Notes: generated by a model from the letters alone, not told the origin. A stretch of 64,000 nt of DNA from GCA-2748575 sp965222725 (GCA_965222725.1 OZ244969.1:2542001-2606000), one strand, 5' to 3'. Counted from the stretch's first letter, positions 7,402 through 16,640 are shown. Program-made: numbers and translations.

Positions 7402-8964
7402 ATGAACCATAGGATTGGGATTTTTTTACGTCACAAATATGCGCTGGCAACGGCCACTGTATTATTTGCGCTGTCGCCACTGGGTTTTGCTGCCGACACC
7501 TCCGGTGCGGCCGGTTTCTTTTTGAATGGTGGGGCTTCTACCCGCAATGCCATGTTGCAGCAAGTGGATGAAACGCCGCTGGATTTATCGCAGCTACACA
7601 CTTACCAGGAGCTGGTGGATGAGTTGTATCACATTGAATCCTACAGCCGGGGAACCGTGGATGTAGGCCCCCTGATCAAGAACGGAGACAACGGCGGTTT
7701 AATCGATATTGATAGTGTTTACTGGGGAGCTGACAGCCTGCGTCAGGCGGTAGTGAATACTGTTGCGAATGATACTGTACCTTCTCTGGGTAATACGGAT
7801 CCTGCTAAAGTGGGCAAATCCAACAAGGGGCGGGATCTGATGGCAGCCCGTTTTGGTAACGGTCCGGTGAAAGTGGTGTACATTACCCAGCAACACGGGA
7901 ATGAATATATTGAAACAGAAGCGGCGCTGAATTTTTTACGGCGCTTGTCGCATAATTTCTTGCCGTCGATTCGCCGGATGGAGCGTGAAATTTCCCTGTT
8001 GATGATTGTGCGTGCCAATCCCGATGGCGGCGAACCGGATCCGCAACGTTGTCAGATAGGTACGCCGTTTCCGCCGCCGTCTGCCCCGGATTATGACTGC
8101 GCGTTTTACCGCTTCAATATCGACTCTTCTGCAGGTACGTTGCCGACAACTGACCCTTTCCGTGGTGCCGTGGGTGTAGGCTATAACCTTAACCGTTATC
8201 ATGTGGCCAATCTGGACAAGCCTGTTCGCCCTGTGGAAAACCAGGCCATGGTAGCTGCCATTAAAGCCTTTGCTCCCAACTTTATTCTCGACTTCCATGG
8301 CGATATTCCCAAAGTCACCTGTGATATTGATACCGGTTCCATTGCGCCGGTGGTTCCCGGTTTGCTCTATGATTCCCTGTGTCTGCCCGGCGATGATGCC
8401 TGGGTGAATCATGTTTCTGTTCGGGATATGGCCGAATTTTTGGGGCAGTCCGATGAAGTGGCGCAACGCTGGAACGGATTGATTACCCGTAACCTGGATT
8501 TTTTTGGTGTGCATACCGGGCGCCATCGTCAGTTTAATGAATCCGTGGAAATTCTGAATACCGCCGGTGATTATTCACGCCTGCTGAGTGATGGGGAACC
8601 CGTGCATACCATGCTGCTGGAAATCCGCAATTTTACTCCGGTGGCGGATCCTTTTGTGGCAGGCATGAACTTTCAGCAAAGCCCACCGGCACCACAGATC
8701 GATTTTGCGTTAAATCAGGTGCTGGGCCAGTCGGATTATTTTGTGGGTAAATTGCTGAGTGAACTGATCATGTATCGTGGTTTGAATGTGATTGCCAATG
8801 GCCGCATGGAACGCACCCGTGGTGATGGTGGTTACGGTGCCATTCCAGTGGATACCGGCTTTATTTACGAACTGAGCGACCTGACCCTGCAAACCCTGGG
8901 AATGGAATATCCCGGGCCTTACATTTTCCCGCTGTGTACCTTGCAGCCCTGTTTAGGGGAATAA
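7402..8964 (+). CDS. Secreted M14-family zinc carboxypeptidase-like protein
   Basis: The protein of 520 residues has an N-terminal Sec signal peptide ending near the Ala of GFAAD. The M14 zinc site is visible as HGNE (HxxE) in QQHGNEYIETEA, with the later zinc His in LDFHGD. Further family marks are NPDGG, the substrate-contact GYNLNRYH and a probable catalytic Glu in LLEIRN. It should be a periplasmic or secreted metallocarboxypeptidase. The long insert rich in Pro and Cys (PQRC, YDCAFY) sits between the metal ligands. The ATG at 7402 is preferred over 7396 because AGAGG ends only at 7395. It ends one base before the convergent oxidoreductase gene. Confidence 0.85.
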   Translation: MNHRIGIFLRHKYALATATVLFALSPLGFAADTSGAAGFFLNGGASTRNAMLQQVDETPLDLSQLHTYQELVDELYHIESYSRGTVDVGPLIKNGDNGGLIDIDSVYWGADSLRQAVVNTVANDTVPSLGNTDPAKVGKSNKGRDLMAARFGNGPVKVVYITQQHGNEYIETEAALNFLRRLSHNFLPSIRRMEREISLLMIVRANPDGGEPDPQRCQIGTPFPPPSAPDYDCAFYRFNIDSSAGTLPTTDPFRGAVGVGYNLNRYHVANLDKPVRPVENQAMVAAIKAFAPNFILDFHGDIPKVTCDIDTGSIAPVVPGLLYDSLCLPGDDAWVNHVSVRDMAEFLGQSDEVAQRWNGLITRNLDFFGVHTGRHRQFNESVEILNTAGDYSRLLSDGEPVHTMLLEIRNFTPVADPFVAGMNFQQSPPAPQIDFALNQVLGQSDYFVGKLLSELIMYRGLNVIANGRMERTRGDGGYGAIPVDTGFIYELSDLTLQTLGMEYPGPYIFPLCTLQPCLGE

Positions 8965-8965
8965 A

Positions 8966-9955
8966 TCAGGCCACGGAAATAACAATCTTGCCTTTGGCAT
9001 GATGGGATTCGCTCAGGCGATGGGCCTGACGAATCTCATCCAGTGGGAATACCTGATCGACCGGCGTTTTCAGTTTGCCGGTTTCGATAAAACGGGCAAT
9101 GTCCAGCAGGTCTTTACCGGAGCTTGTTACCCAGGCGTGCAGGTTGTGTTGCTTGACGCCAAAAGGTGACAAAAAAACGTTGGCAATACTGCTGAGAATA
9201 GTGGAGCCGGTGGCTACGTTGGAAACGTAAATACCATGCTCCGGATTCAGTTGCTGGCGAACTTTACTGGCGCTTTGATTGGCCACCACGTCATAAATAA
9301 TATCGAATTGTTGCGTGATAGCGGTGATGTCCAGCTCTTTGTAGTTGATGATGTTATTGGCCCCCAGTGCTTTTACCCGTGCTACATTATCGGGGCCGCA
9401 AACCGCTGTTACATGGGCGCCCATGAGTTTCGCCAGCTGCACGGCAAAGCTGCCAACACCGCCGGACGCGCCGTTAATCAGAATATGCTGGCCACTGGAA
9501 ACTCCGGCCTTGTCACGCAATGCCTGGTACGCAGTGAGCGCGGCCAGGGGAGTGCCCGCGGCTTCAATAAAGTCCACACCCTTGGGGATGGATGCCAGTG
9601 TGTCTTCCCGGGTGATGGCGTATTCGGCGCAGGTGCCTGGCCGGGCAAAGCCGCGTCGGGATGGCTTGCTGTTGGCATCGAACAGGCCAAAGACATGATC
9701 ACCCACTTCAAAACCTGAAACCTCATGTCCCTTGTCCACCACAATACCGGCGCCATCATGGCCCAGTATCATGGGAAAACGCGAGCTGATAAAAGCGCGT
9801 AATTCGCCATTGCGAATACGCCAGTCCAGCGGGTTAATACCGGCGGCCTTGATTTGCACCAGCACCTGATTGGCTGCCGGTACGGGTTTGGGGAGGTCTG
9901 ATTTCACCTGAACAACATCGGCGTTTCCGTACTGTTCAATCACTGCTGCTTTCAT
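8966..9955 (-). CDS. MDR-family NADP-dependent oxidoreductase (quinone reductase-like)
   Basis: The protein of 329 residues has a GroES-like N-terminal domain (about 1-120) and a Rossmann domain with the nucleotide motif NGASGGVGSFAVQLAK (about residues 140-155). It lacks the catalytic- and structural-zinc cysteines of true alcohol dehydrogenases, so it belongs to the zinc-free quinone oxidoreductase/enoyl reductase side of the medium-chain family. The ORF is open 15 codons further upstream, but MKAAVIEQYG is the family's typical N-terminus. It is convergent with the M14 gene with one base between stops, and monocistronic. Confidence 0.9.
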   Translation of the reverse strand: MKAAVIEQYGNADVVQVKSDLPKPVPAANQVLVQIKAAGINPLDWRIRNGELRAFISSRFPMILGHDGAGIVVDKGHEVSGFEVGDHVFGLFDANSKPSRRGFARPGTCAEYAITREDTLASIPKGVDFIEAAGTPLAALTAYQALRDKAGVSSGQHILINGASGGVGSFAVQLAKLMGAHVTAVCGPDNVARVKALGANNIINYKELDITAITQQFDIIYDVVANQSASKVRQQLNPEHGIYVSNVATGSTILSSIANVFLSPFGVKQHNLHAWVTSSGKDLLDIARFIETGKLKTPVDQVFPLDEIRQAHRLSESHHAKGKIVISVA

Positions 9956-10145
9956 GAACTGTCCTTGGCTAATTTCCGGTGGGTAACAAAACTGCCGCAC
10001 AGTGTAGCCTGCTTTGGCCGGACTTTCAGTAAAGTACGGGCGGTAACGTTGGGTCAGTATCTGAGCGGCTGTAACGGGAACTGTTTACTGGTATTTCACA
10101 GAATGATGCTTTAACCTGCCGCTTTCCTGCCGGGCAGTGGATGCT

Positions 10146-11510
10146 ATGTTGGACGCAATGTTACACCGAATTAAAGTCGACAAATTTTTGCTGGGTCTGA
10201 TTGCGGCCATGTCGCTGCATGCCTTTGACGACGTCGCCATCGTGACCATGCTGCCCGCTGTAACCCGTCAGCTGGGTGGTGAATCCTGGTTTGGTGCGTC
10301 GTTTTTTGCCTATCTGTTAACAAGTCTGATTTCGCTGGTGTGGGCTGGCCACGTCACGGACCGCACAGGCCCGAGGCGCCCCTTCGTTATTGGCCTGATG
10401 GTGTTTATTGTGGGTTTGTGTGTGGGTGCCTTTGCTCAGACCATGCCGCAGTTTGTGGCAGGGCGGGCCTTGCAGGGATTTGGTGGTGGCGCGATTCAGG
10501 CGGTGGTGTTTTCCGCTATTAACCTGGCCTACGATGAAAGCCAGCGCAAGCGTGCTATCTCTTTGTTGGCCAGTGCCTGGATTTTGCCCGCGTTGCTGGC
10601 ACCGGTCATTGCCGGTTATGTTACCGAGGTGTGGGACTGGCACTGGGTGTTTCTGGGCATGATTCCGCTGGCAGTGATTGTGTGCCTGGTAACCCAGCAC
10701 CGTCTGGCAGATCTGGCCCGGGTGGATCACAGTCAGAATAGCCCGGCGCAGAGTCATGCTGAACCACAAAACCTGATGCTGAGTACCTTTCGTATTGCCT
10801 TTGGGATCGGGGTGTTTCTTGCCGGATTAAACTGGTTTGCGGATAGCTGGTATTTGCCGCTGTTTTTGCTGGGGGGCGGCCTCATGTTTGCCAAACCCTT
10901 GCTGGGGATATTTCCCAAAGGCATTCTGCTGGCAAGACCGGGATTGAGTGCGGCGCTGGCACTGAAAGGTTTGCTGGTATATGCCTGTATTGGCAGCGAA
11001 GCGTTTTTGCCGGCCTATCTGACCCGGGTTTATGATTATTCCACCTTTGAAGCCGGTTCGGTAGTTACGTCCGGTGCGGCTACCTGGATTCTGGCCACCT
11101 GGCTCTATGAAGCTTTTGGTGATCGTTATTCCACTCGCCGGTTACTGACTTTCAGCACAGCAGTATTAATGGCCGGGTTGGTGTGCGTGCTCTTGATACT
11201 GACAAAGTTCAATGCGCCCGGCTGGGTATATCTTGCCTGGGCCGGCGTTTGTTTTGGTATGGGAATGTCCTACGCCATTGCGGTGGCACAAGCCATGAAA
11301 TATACCGATCAGGGTACCGAAGGGGCAACCGCAACCGGCGCCGGTATGGTAGACGCCATTGGCTTTAGTTTTGCATCGGGTATTGGTGGCGCCATTCTGA
11401 ATATCACTGCGTTATACAGTTGGGGAATGGCGGATGCGGTGTCGTTAATATGGCTGATCAATGCAACGGTCGCCGGGCTCGCGGTTATTGTCGCTTTCCG
11501 GCGATTCTGA
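10146..11510 (+). CDS. MFS transporter
   Basis: The protein of about 454 residues has around 12-14 hydrophobic segments. The MFS loop 2-3 motif appears as AGHVTDRTGPRRP near residue 65, and an acidic pair sits in helix 1 (AFDDVAIVTMLPAVTRQLGG). This resembles the DHA-type drug:H+ antiporter group. The substrate is unknown. A GTG at 10137 is also in frame; ATG at 10146 or 10158 is more usual, and no strong ribosome site decides. It is a single gene with no regulator adjacent. Confidence 0.9.
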   Translation: MLDAMLHRIKVDKFLLGLIAAMSLHAFDDVAIVTMLPAVTRQLGGESWFGASFFAYLLTSLISLVWAGHVTDRTGPRRPFVIGLMVFIVGLCVGAFAQTMPQFVAGRALQGFGGGAIQAVVFSAINLAYDESQRKRAISLLASAWILPALLAPVIAGYVTEVWDWHWVFLGMIPLAVIVCLVTQHRLADLARVDHSQNSPAQSHAEPQNLMLSTFRIAFGIGVFLAGLNWFADSWYLPLFLLGGGLMFAKPLLGIFPKGILLARPGLSAALALKGLLVYACIGSEAFLPAYLTRVYDYSTFEAGSVVTSGAATWILATWLYEAFGDRYSTRRLLTFSTAVLMAGLVCVLLILTKFNAPGWVYLAWAGVCFGMGMSYAIAVAQAMKYTDQGTEGATATGAGMVDAIGFSFASGIGGAILNITALYSWGMADAVSLIWLINATVAGLAVIVAFRRF

Positions 11511-11698
11511 CAGATTGTCTGTTTCGATCAGTCGCAGCAGGTGGCTGATACTTTCCTGCCAGTCCCGGGTAGATTCCACTGCTTATGTACAGGGCGTAAG
11601 TTTAACGTGTCTGATTGTGTTCTTACCGTTCTATGTAGCTACGGGACTATATCGCCACGGCAGTAGTGTTTATTTGCCGGTATAAATATACCTGAATA
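11511..11698. other. Spacer without a supported gene
   Basis: The 188 bp lie between the MFS stop and the opposing DUF6064-like gene. A short minus-strand frame here reads like an isolated helical tail but has no start or family support. Nothing else is recognised. Confidence 0.4.
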
Positions 11699-12418
11699 TC
11701 AGGATTCTGCAGGAGCGAAGCGGTATAACACGCCCAGAATAATCACTGCCAGGGCGGCGCTAAGGACCAGGAATCCGCTGGACAGACCCAGCACATAGCT
11801 GAGGGCTGCACTGGCCAGGCTCCAGCAAAAAGGTATTATCCACCAGCTAATATGCAAGCGCTTAAAGCACAGTAATGCACCTGAAGTGGCAAGGCAGGTG
11901 GGGTCCGGCATGATGGCAAACACTTCACCCTGCGCCAGTGTGCCGTTACGTATAATTCCCATCAGGGGAAATAGCACGACAGATACCGCGATCATCATCA
12001 GGCCCAGCCGCATGGTTGTGGTAGTGCTCTGGAAACCGGCGGAAGAATTGGCCGCGTTTTTTTCTGATTCCGGCGTTGCCCTGAAGCAGAGCACACCCAG
12101 TAAGCCCAGAAGCGCGCCCTGAATAAAAAAGCCAAAGGCAAAATAATCCGCTGCCCACACCAGTTCCTGAAAATACTGCAGCTGAAAAAGATAACCGCTG
12201 CACACCCAGGCCAGTGCCAGAATGGTAAAGGCGGGGATTGCTTTCCGGTAGCGGCAACAATACAGCAACAGTGCGCCGGTTGTGAGTGCCAACAGTTGCC
12301 ATGGCCACAGGGCAAGGTTGATACGTTCAAAAAGCCGCACATAAATGTCCGGGCCGAAAGGAATAAAATCCTGAAGCGAGTAAGACAACCAGGTATCCGG
12401 CATAGATAACTCATTCAC
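11699..12418 (-). CDS. DUF6064-like integral membrane protein
   Basis: This 239-residue protein has about seven hydrophobic segments and an N-terminus (YSLQDFIPFGPDIYVRLFER) resembling the DUF6064 family of uncharacterised membrane proteins. It lies directly downstream of the Tat-exported aldo/keto reductase gene and overlaps its stop by four bases (ATGA). The two are therefore probably translated together, and the membrane protein may serve the exported enzyme. Function is unknown. Confidence 0.78.
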   Translation of the reverse strand: MNELSMPDTWLSYSLQDFIPFGPDIYVRLFERINLALWPWQLLALTTGALLLYCCRYRKAIPAFTILALAWVCSGYLFQLQYFQELVWAADYFAFGFFIQGALLGLLGVLCFRATPESEKNAANSSAGFQSTTTTMRLGLMMIAVSVVLFPLMGIIRNGTLAQGEVFAIMPDPTCLATSGALLCFKRLHISWWIIPFCWSLASAALSYVLGLSSGFLVLSAALAVIILGVLYRFAPAES

Positions 12419-13401
12419 AACGATTGAAAGTAAGCCAGCATTTTAGCGCGTGTTGCTGCGTCTGGCAGGGTTCCTTTTGCGGCTCCCATGTTTTCCTGCA
12501 TATGTTCGATCTGTGTGGTAGCCGGAATCGCGCAGGTTATTGCCGGGTGAGAGGTAATAAACTTCAGCAAAAACTGGGGCCAGTTGCTGCATTCAATATC
12601 AGCCGCCCAGGGTGGCAGCGGTGCGTTGCGGCGTTGCAGGCTTTTGGGTAAATGGCCGCCATCAAAAGGGCGATTGGCAATCACAGCGATGCCCTTTTCC
12701 TGAGCCAGTGGCAGCAGGCGCTGCTCCACTTCGCGATAGCGGATGTTATAGGTGAGTTGTACAAAATCCAGAGGCTCGTTTTTCATCAGGGTTTCCAGAT
12801 CCCGGTGCCGTCTGCCATGAGAAGTGGTAATCCCGATATAACGAATGTTGCCTGCCTGTTTCATCTCACGCAGAGTATTGAGGTGTGCTTCCCAGCTCAA
12901 CAGATTATGTACCTGCATCAGATCCAGGGTGGGTCGCTGCCAGGCGCCGGCAATTTCCTGAAACTGACGGCGGGTGGCCCTTTCGTCTGATGTCCAGATT
13001 TTGTCGGCGGAAAACAGTTTGTCGGGGAAGTTCAGGGTTTTTAAACAGTGGCCCACCACTTCATGGGATGAACCGTACATAGGGGAGCTGTCAATCATTT
13101 GTCCGCCAGCGCTAAAAAACGCGTTCAGTATCTGACAGCGCTGGACGCGGAGCTGCTTGTCGCTGCCCACATTAAAGGTTTGCCAGGTGCCCATGCCGAT
13201 ACTGGTGATGGCCTCATCCGTGGTGGGGATTGGCTTGCGGATCAGTGGTGATTTTACGGCGGCGCTGAGGTTGGCCGGGTTTGCAGAACTCAGGCTTACA
13301 GAACCCAGGCTTGCAGAACCCAGGGCCAACAGTGCCAGGCTGCTGTTTTTTATAAAGTTACGGCGTGTCGTTAACTTGTTAGGGTACGAATCGGAATCCA
13401 T
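12415..13401 (-). CDS. Tat-exported aldo/keto reductase
   Basis: The 328-residue protein begins with a twin-arginine signal (TTRRNFIKNSSLALLALGSA, residues 11-30), so a folded, cofactor-loaded enzyme should be exported to the periplasm. The rest is an aldo/keto reductase (beta/alpha)8 barrel, with Tyr in SSPMYGSSH and His in LMQVHN matching catalytic positions. Periplasmic members of this family are uncommon, and their NAD(P)H source is unclear. A 15-bp minisatellite encodes the SLGS-type repeat after the signal helix. It forms an operon with the downstream membrane protein. Confidence 0.87.
   Translation of the reverse strand: MDSDSYPNKLTTRRNFIKNSSLALLALGSASLGSVSLSSANPANLSAAVKSPLIRKPIPTTDEAITSIGMGTWQTFNVGSDKQLRVQRCQILNAFFSAGGQMIDSSPMYGSSHEVVGHCLKTLNFPDKLFSADKIWTSDERATRRQFQEIAGAWQRPTLDLMQVHNLLSWEAHLNTLREMKQAGNIRYIGITTSHGRRHRDLETLMKNEPLDFVQLTYNIRYREVEQRLLPLAQEKGIAVIANRPFDGGHLPKSLQRRNAPLPPWAADIECSNWPQFLLKFITSHPAITCAIPATTQIEHMQENMGAAKGTLPDAATRAKMLAYFQSL
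13282..13326. repeat. Three tandem 15-bp units inside the Tat signal region
   Basis: Units 13282-13296, 13297-13311 and 13312-13326 share the core CAGAACCCAGGCT. On the minus strand they encode repeated Ser-Leu-Gly-Ser-type pentapeptides just after the hydrophobic core of the aldo/keto reductase signal peptide. Copy number can change without shifting the frame. Confidence 0.75.
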
Positions 13402-13623
13402 GGTATGGGCCTCACGGTACGCCAGGGCAAAGCTGAGAACTCAATCAGAAATCACACTAGCAAGTTTTTGTCAGGGGATAAACCAGTCAGGTTCAGGCCT
13501 GAATCAGGCTCCGCTATCCGGGTGGTAATATTTCACAGTTTAATCACATGCACCACCGGGCTAAATATGGCAGTATTTTTCATTCAGCCTGACTCAAGCG
13601 CCAGTTGCGCAGGGAATACCCTC

Positions 13624-14631
13624 ATGAATGTTGCCTTACAGACTGACAACCAGTGTAAGATCTGCGGTGCCGATATTTCTTTCTTTGAATCGGTAAATAA
13701 CCGGCAGCGTGAACTGGCCATTTGTGGTTCGGTGGAATGCCTGAATGTGCTCAAGCAAAAAGACATCATGCCGCCGGCAGCGTTTGATGTGTATCTTACT
13801 TCCTATCGTCGGGTAATAGAGCAGCGCAACCTGCGCCTGGAGATTCGTGAGGAACTGCAACAGCAGGAGCGGGAGGAAAACCAGAAGATCTTTGCCCGCC
13901 TGAAAGAAAAACATGCCGGCAGTGAACATGAACCCGGCCATATGGTGGTGTTGCCGACGGGCCATGCTCACCAGGTGCCCATGGACGAAAGCCGTGTGGA
14001 AAAATACCGCGAGCATCTGGAAAAGGTGATTACGGAAGCATTTGAATATGCCTCTGTGGACGATGTTCCCAGAGATAATAACCACGACGCCTATGAAAAA
14101 ATTCTGGAACAGAACAAGCTGTTTGCCAGGCAACCCCGCCTGAAAGAAATCAGTGATCAGTTCTGCATGTTGTGCAAAGGCGGTTGCTGTGCCCGTGGCC
14201 AGGAACACGCGTATATTTCTGCATCCCATATCCGCCGCCTGCTGGACGCCGATCCGGATTTAACCGCGGATCAGTTGCTGGACGCTTATCTTTCCCGGCT
14301 GCAGGATTCATCAACGGTTAATGCCTGTATCAATCAGGGGCCAACCGGGTGTGTTTTACCAAGGGAGTTGCGCTCCAGTACCTGTAATCAGTTCTTTTGT
14401 GCGTCCATTAAAAAATTTCAATCCAAAGTCGAGTCGGATGATGACATCTCCACCGTGGCGGTTGTGCAACGGGAGCAATCCTTGTGGAATCGCTCCTATA
14501 CCAGTGAACCAAATGAAGTCACCAGCATTACGCTGGTAACCCATAACGATATCAGCAGTGTGTCACTGGTCAGCGCCGACAGCATTCTTGCGGTCGACAG
14601 TGATTGTTATGAGTCAGAGAAAACGTCCTGA
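13624..14631 (+). CDS. Cysteine-rich protein of unknown function (YkgJ-like cluster)
   Basis: The protein of 335 residues has an N-terminal zinc-finger-like pair (CKICGADI), a charged helical middle (about 55-100, Gln/Glu-rich, possibly coiled coil) and a central cluster CMLCKGGCC. That cluster resembles the metal-chelating core of YkgJ-type CxxCx(n)CC proteins, with further Cys in CVLP, CNQFFC. No signal peptide follows from the ATG at 13624. The frame is open upstream to 13405, but MNVALQTDNQC is the more natural N-terminus. The neighbours do not reveal a role. I do not assign a function beyond probable metal binding. Confidence 0.72.
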   Translation: MNVALQTDNQCKICGADISFFESVNNRQRELAICGSVECLNVLKQKDIMPPAAFDVYLTSYRRVIEQRNLRLEIREELQQQEREENQKIFARLKEKHAGSEHEPGHMVVLPTGHAHQVPMDESRVEKYREHLEKVITEAFEYASVDDVPRDNNHDAYEKILEQNKLFARQPRLKEISDQFCMLCKGGCCARGQEHAYISASHIRRLLDADPDLTADQLLDAYLSRLQDSSTVNACINQGPTGCVLPRELRSSTCNQFFCASIKKFQSKVESDDDISTVAVVQREQSLWNRSYTSEPNEVTSITLVTHNDISSVSLVSADSILAVDSDCYESEKTS

Positions 14632-14701
14632 AGAAAACTTCCACTGATTCGCATTCGCCCCGATCATCGCCATCGTTTTCTCCCCTCGTCGATAAACTTA
14701 C

Positions 14702-14741
14702 GCCCTATATCCATGGGCCGATAACTTATGGCCAATAGGGC
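14702..14741. repeat. Imperfect 40-bp inverted repeat
   Basis: GCCCTAT (14702-14708) pairs with ATAGGGC (14735-14741), with shorter CCAT/ATGG pairing inside. It lies 70 bp after the cysteine-rich gene. There is no T-run, so a terminator role is uncertain. Confidence 0.35.
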
Positions 14742-14789
14742 AGTAGGTTTCCCCCCGTAAATCCATTACTGTCAAAGTGTCGCTTCAGA

Positions 14790-15050
14790 TTGTTTTACGT
14801 CGCTGGGGACATGGCTCGCCAATGCAGCAGCCAGCAGGCCAGCCCTGCCCATAGCTATTCAGCCAGTGGCACCTATACAGTCACGCTCACGGTAACTGAC
14901 AACAGCGGAAAAACCGCCAGCGCCACTACCACGGCTACCATTTCCGACACCATTCTTGGCAAAATGTCCTATGCCCGCCAGCAGGGACTGGGCGGTGCCT
15001 TTTTATTCAGAACTCGCAAACCATCTTCCGCTTTATTCAATCACGATTAG
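14790..15050 (+). pseudogene. Remnant of PKD-domain / GH18 chitinase-like protein
   Basis: The frame holds the C-terminal half of a PKD domain (ASPAHSYSASGTYTVTLTVT, then DNSGKTAS) joined directly to KMSYARQQGLGGAFLF. That segment looks like the last conserved strand-helix of GH18 chitinases, where a Trp-Glu normally follows LGG-h-h. The PKD start, any catalytic DxxDxDxE region and a signal peptide are missing, and the tail is unrelated. This points to a decayed, internally deleted secreted glycoside hydrolase. The PKD call is firm; the GH18 call is moderate. Confidence 0.55.
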
Positions 15051-15134
15051 ACTGCAATCAGACAACACTTGTCAGTAAAGCTGCCCAAAGTGTAACCTTT
15101 TGTTTTTGCTTGGACTAAAAGGCGCATCAGCTGC

Positions 15135-16640
15135 ATGGGTAATTTCGGATTATGGTCCAGATGCTTTAACAGGTACTTTTACAGATGCTTTTACAGGTGC
15201 CTGGAAAAAAGCGTGCTGTGGGTTTGCCTGGGTTTGGTCTTTTTGCACGGCTGCACGCTTAACTCTTCACAGCAACCGGCATCCGCCAGTCCGAAAACAG
15301 AAAACGCTGCTGTTAACACTGACACTGCTCCCGTTGCCATTCCTGATCATTTCAGTGCGACACACCATGGATCCTCCCCTCAAAGCACCGTGACCCTCAA
15401 ACCCGATGCGCAATGGTGGCAGGCGTTTTCTGATCCGGAGCTTTCTCAACTGGTCAGCCAGGCGTTAAACGATAATCTTGATCTTAAAAGTGCCTATGAA
15501 CGTTTACGTCAGGCATCTGCCCGTGTGGGCATACAGTCAGCCGACTATTACCCGACACTGGACGCTTTTCTTTCCGGAGAAAAAACCGATAGCGACGAAG
15601 ACAACAGCGAAGTGATCAGTCTGGGACTCTCCGCAACTTATGAGCTGGATCTGTGGGGGCGAATCGGTTCGCTGGTGGAGGCGGAAGAATCGCGATTCAG
15701 GGCCACCGCACTGGACTGGCAAACAGCAGGGCTTTCCCTGTCTGCCGAAGTCACACGGGTATGGTACCAGCTGACGGAAGCGGAAAATCAGCTGGACCTT
15801 GTTGCGCAACAGCTGGCTGCCAACCGGCAAGTGCTGAGCCTGCTGCAGTCACGAATTGGACTTGGCACAGTGTCGACAGCCGATGCCCTGCGGCAGGAAC
15901 AGTTGCTGGAGGCCACCCTGGAACAGCAAACCATTGCCCGTGAAAGAGCAAACCGTTTGCGTTATCAACTGGCGGTATTGCTGGGGTTACCTCCGCAAAC
16001 TGCCGACATTCCCCCGCGTAACCAATTACCGGCAATGCCACCCTTGCCGGCCACCGGTGTGCCTGCGGATCTGGTGCAGCGGCGCCCCGATATTCAGGCC
16101 AGTTTCTTTCGCTTGCAGGCCAGCGATGCGGAGCTGGCGGCGGCAGTCAGCGATCGTTATCCGCGTCTGAGCCTGTCGGCGTCTGTTACCACCCGGGATG
16201 AGGATACCCAGGCATTGTTCGATGACTGGATAACGGCCTTGGCTGCAAACCTTGTGGCACCGTTGATTGATGGCGGCCAGCGGCGTGCCCGCGTAAACGA
16301 GGCGCAGGCACAGCAAAAGGAGCAGCTGTATCAGTATGGCCAGACAGTGCTGAATGCCTTCCGTGAGGTGGAAACCACACTAATGCAGGAACAACAGCAA
16401 GCGTTGCGTATCCAAAGTATTGAACGGCAACTGCAACTGGCTGAACAAACCTACCAGCAGTTGCGGATTGAATATTTTAACGGTGCCGGAAATTATATTG
16501 ATGTGTTAACGGCACTGACGGACGTTCAGCAACTGAAACGGGAACGGCTGGCAGCCCGGCTGAATTTACTGGAATTCCGCATTGCCCTGTACCGGGCACT
16601 GGCAGGCAACATTCCCATGACCCAGGCGCAGGAGGGTTAG
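15135..16640 (+). CDS. RND efflux outer-membrane lipoprotein (OprM/NodT family)
   Basis: This 501-residue protein contains two OEP (PF02321) repeats forming the TolC-like barrel and periplasmic tunnel (roughly 80-270 and 290-485; the typical APLIDGGQRR motif is present). The lipobox LVFLHGC puts the acylated Cys at residue 40. It would be the outer-membrane channel of a tripartite pump with the two following genes, all head-to-tail with no gaps. The N-terminus is unusual: 12-bp tandem repeats encode an Arg/Cys/Phe/Tyr-rich stretch before the signal helix, so the true start may lie downstream. Confidence 0.92.
   Translation: MGNFGLWSRCFNRYFYRCFYRCLEKSVLWVCLGLVFLHGCTLNSSQQPASASPKTENAAVNTDTAPVAIPDHFSATHHGSSPQSTVTLKPDAQWWQAFSDPELSQLVSQALNDNLDLKSAYERLRQASARVGIQSADYYPTLDAFLSGEKTDSDEDNSEVISLGLSATYELDLWGRIGSLVEAEESRFRATALDWQTAGLSLSAEVTRVWYQLTEAENQLDLVAQQLAANRQVLSLLQSRIGLGTVSTADALRQEQLLEATLEQQTIARERANRLRYQLAVLLGLPPQTADIPPRNQLPAMPPLPATGVPADLVQRRPDIQASFFRLQASDAELAAAVSDRYPRLSLSASVTTRDEDTQALFDDWITALAANLVAPLIDGGQRRARVNEAQAQQKEQLYQYGQTVLNAFREVETTLMQEQQQALRIQSIERQLQLAEQTYQQLRIEYFNGAGNYIDVLTALTDVQQLKRERLAARLNLLEFRIALYRALAGNIPMTQAQEG
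15153..15200. repeat. 12-bp tandem repeat at the 5' end of the efflux lipoprotein gene
   Basis: Units at 15165-15176, 15177-15188 and 15189-15200 (TTTTACAGATGC type), with a weaker fourth at 15153-15164, encode FNRY-FYRC-FYRC. The repeat lies between the annotated ATG and the hydrophobic part of the signal peptide, so copy changes would alter the signal n-region in frame. Confidence 0.7.

Noticed and set aside
11461..11600. Short minus-strand frame resembling a helical protein tail after the MFS gene
   Set aside because: No start, no family motif and partial overlap with the MFS coding region; too short to call a gene remnant.
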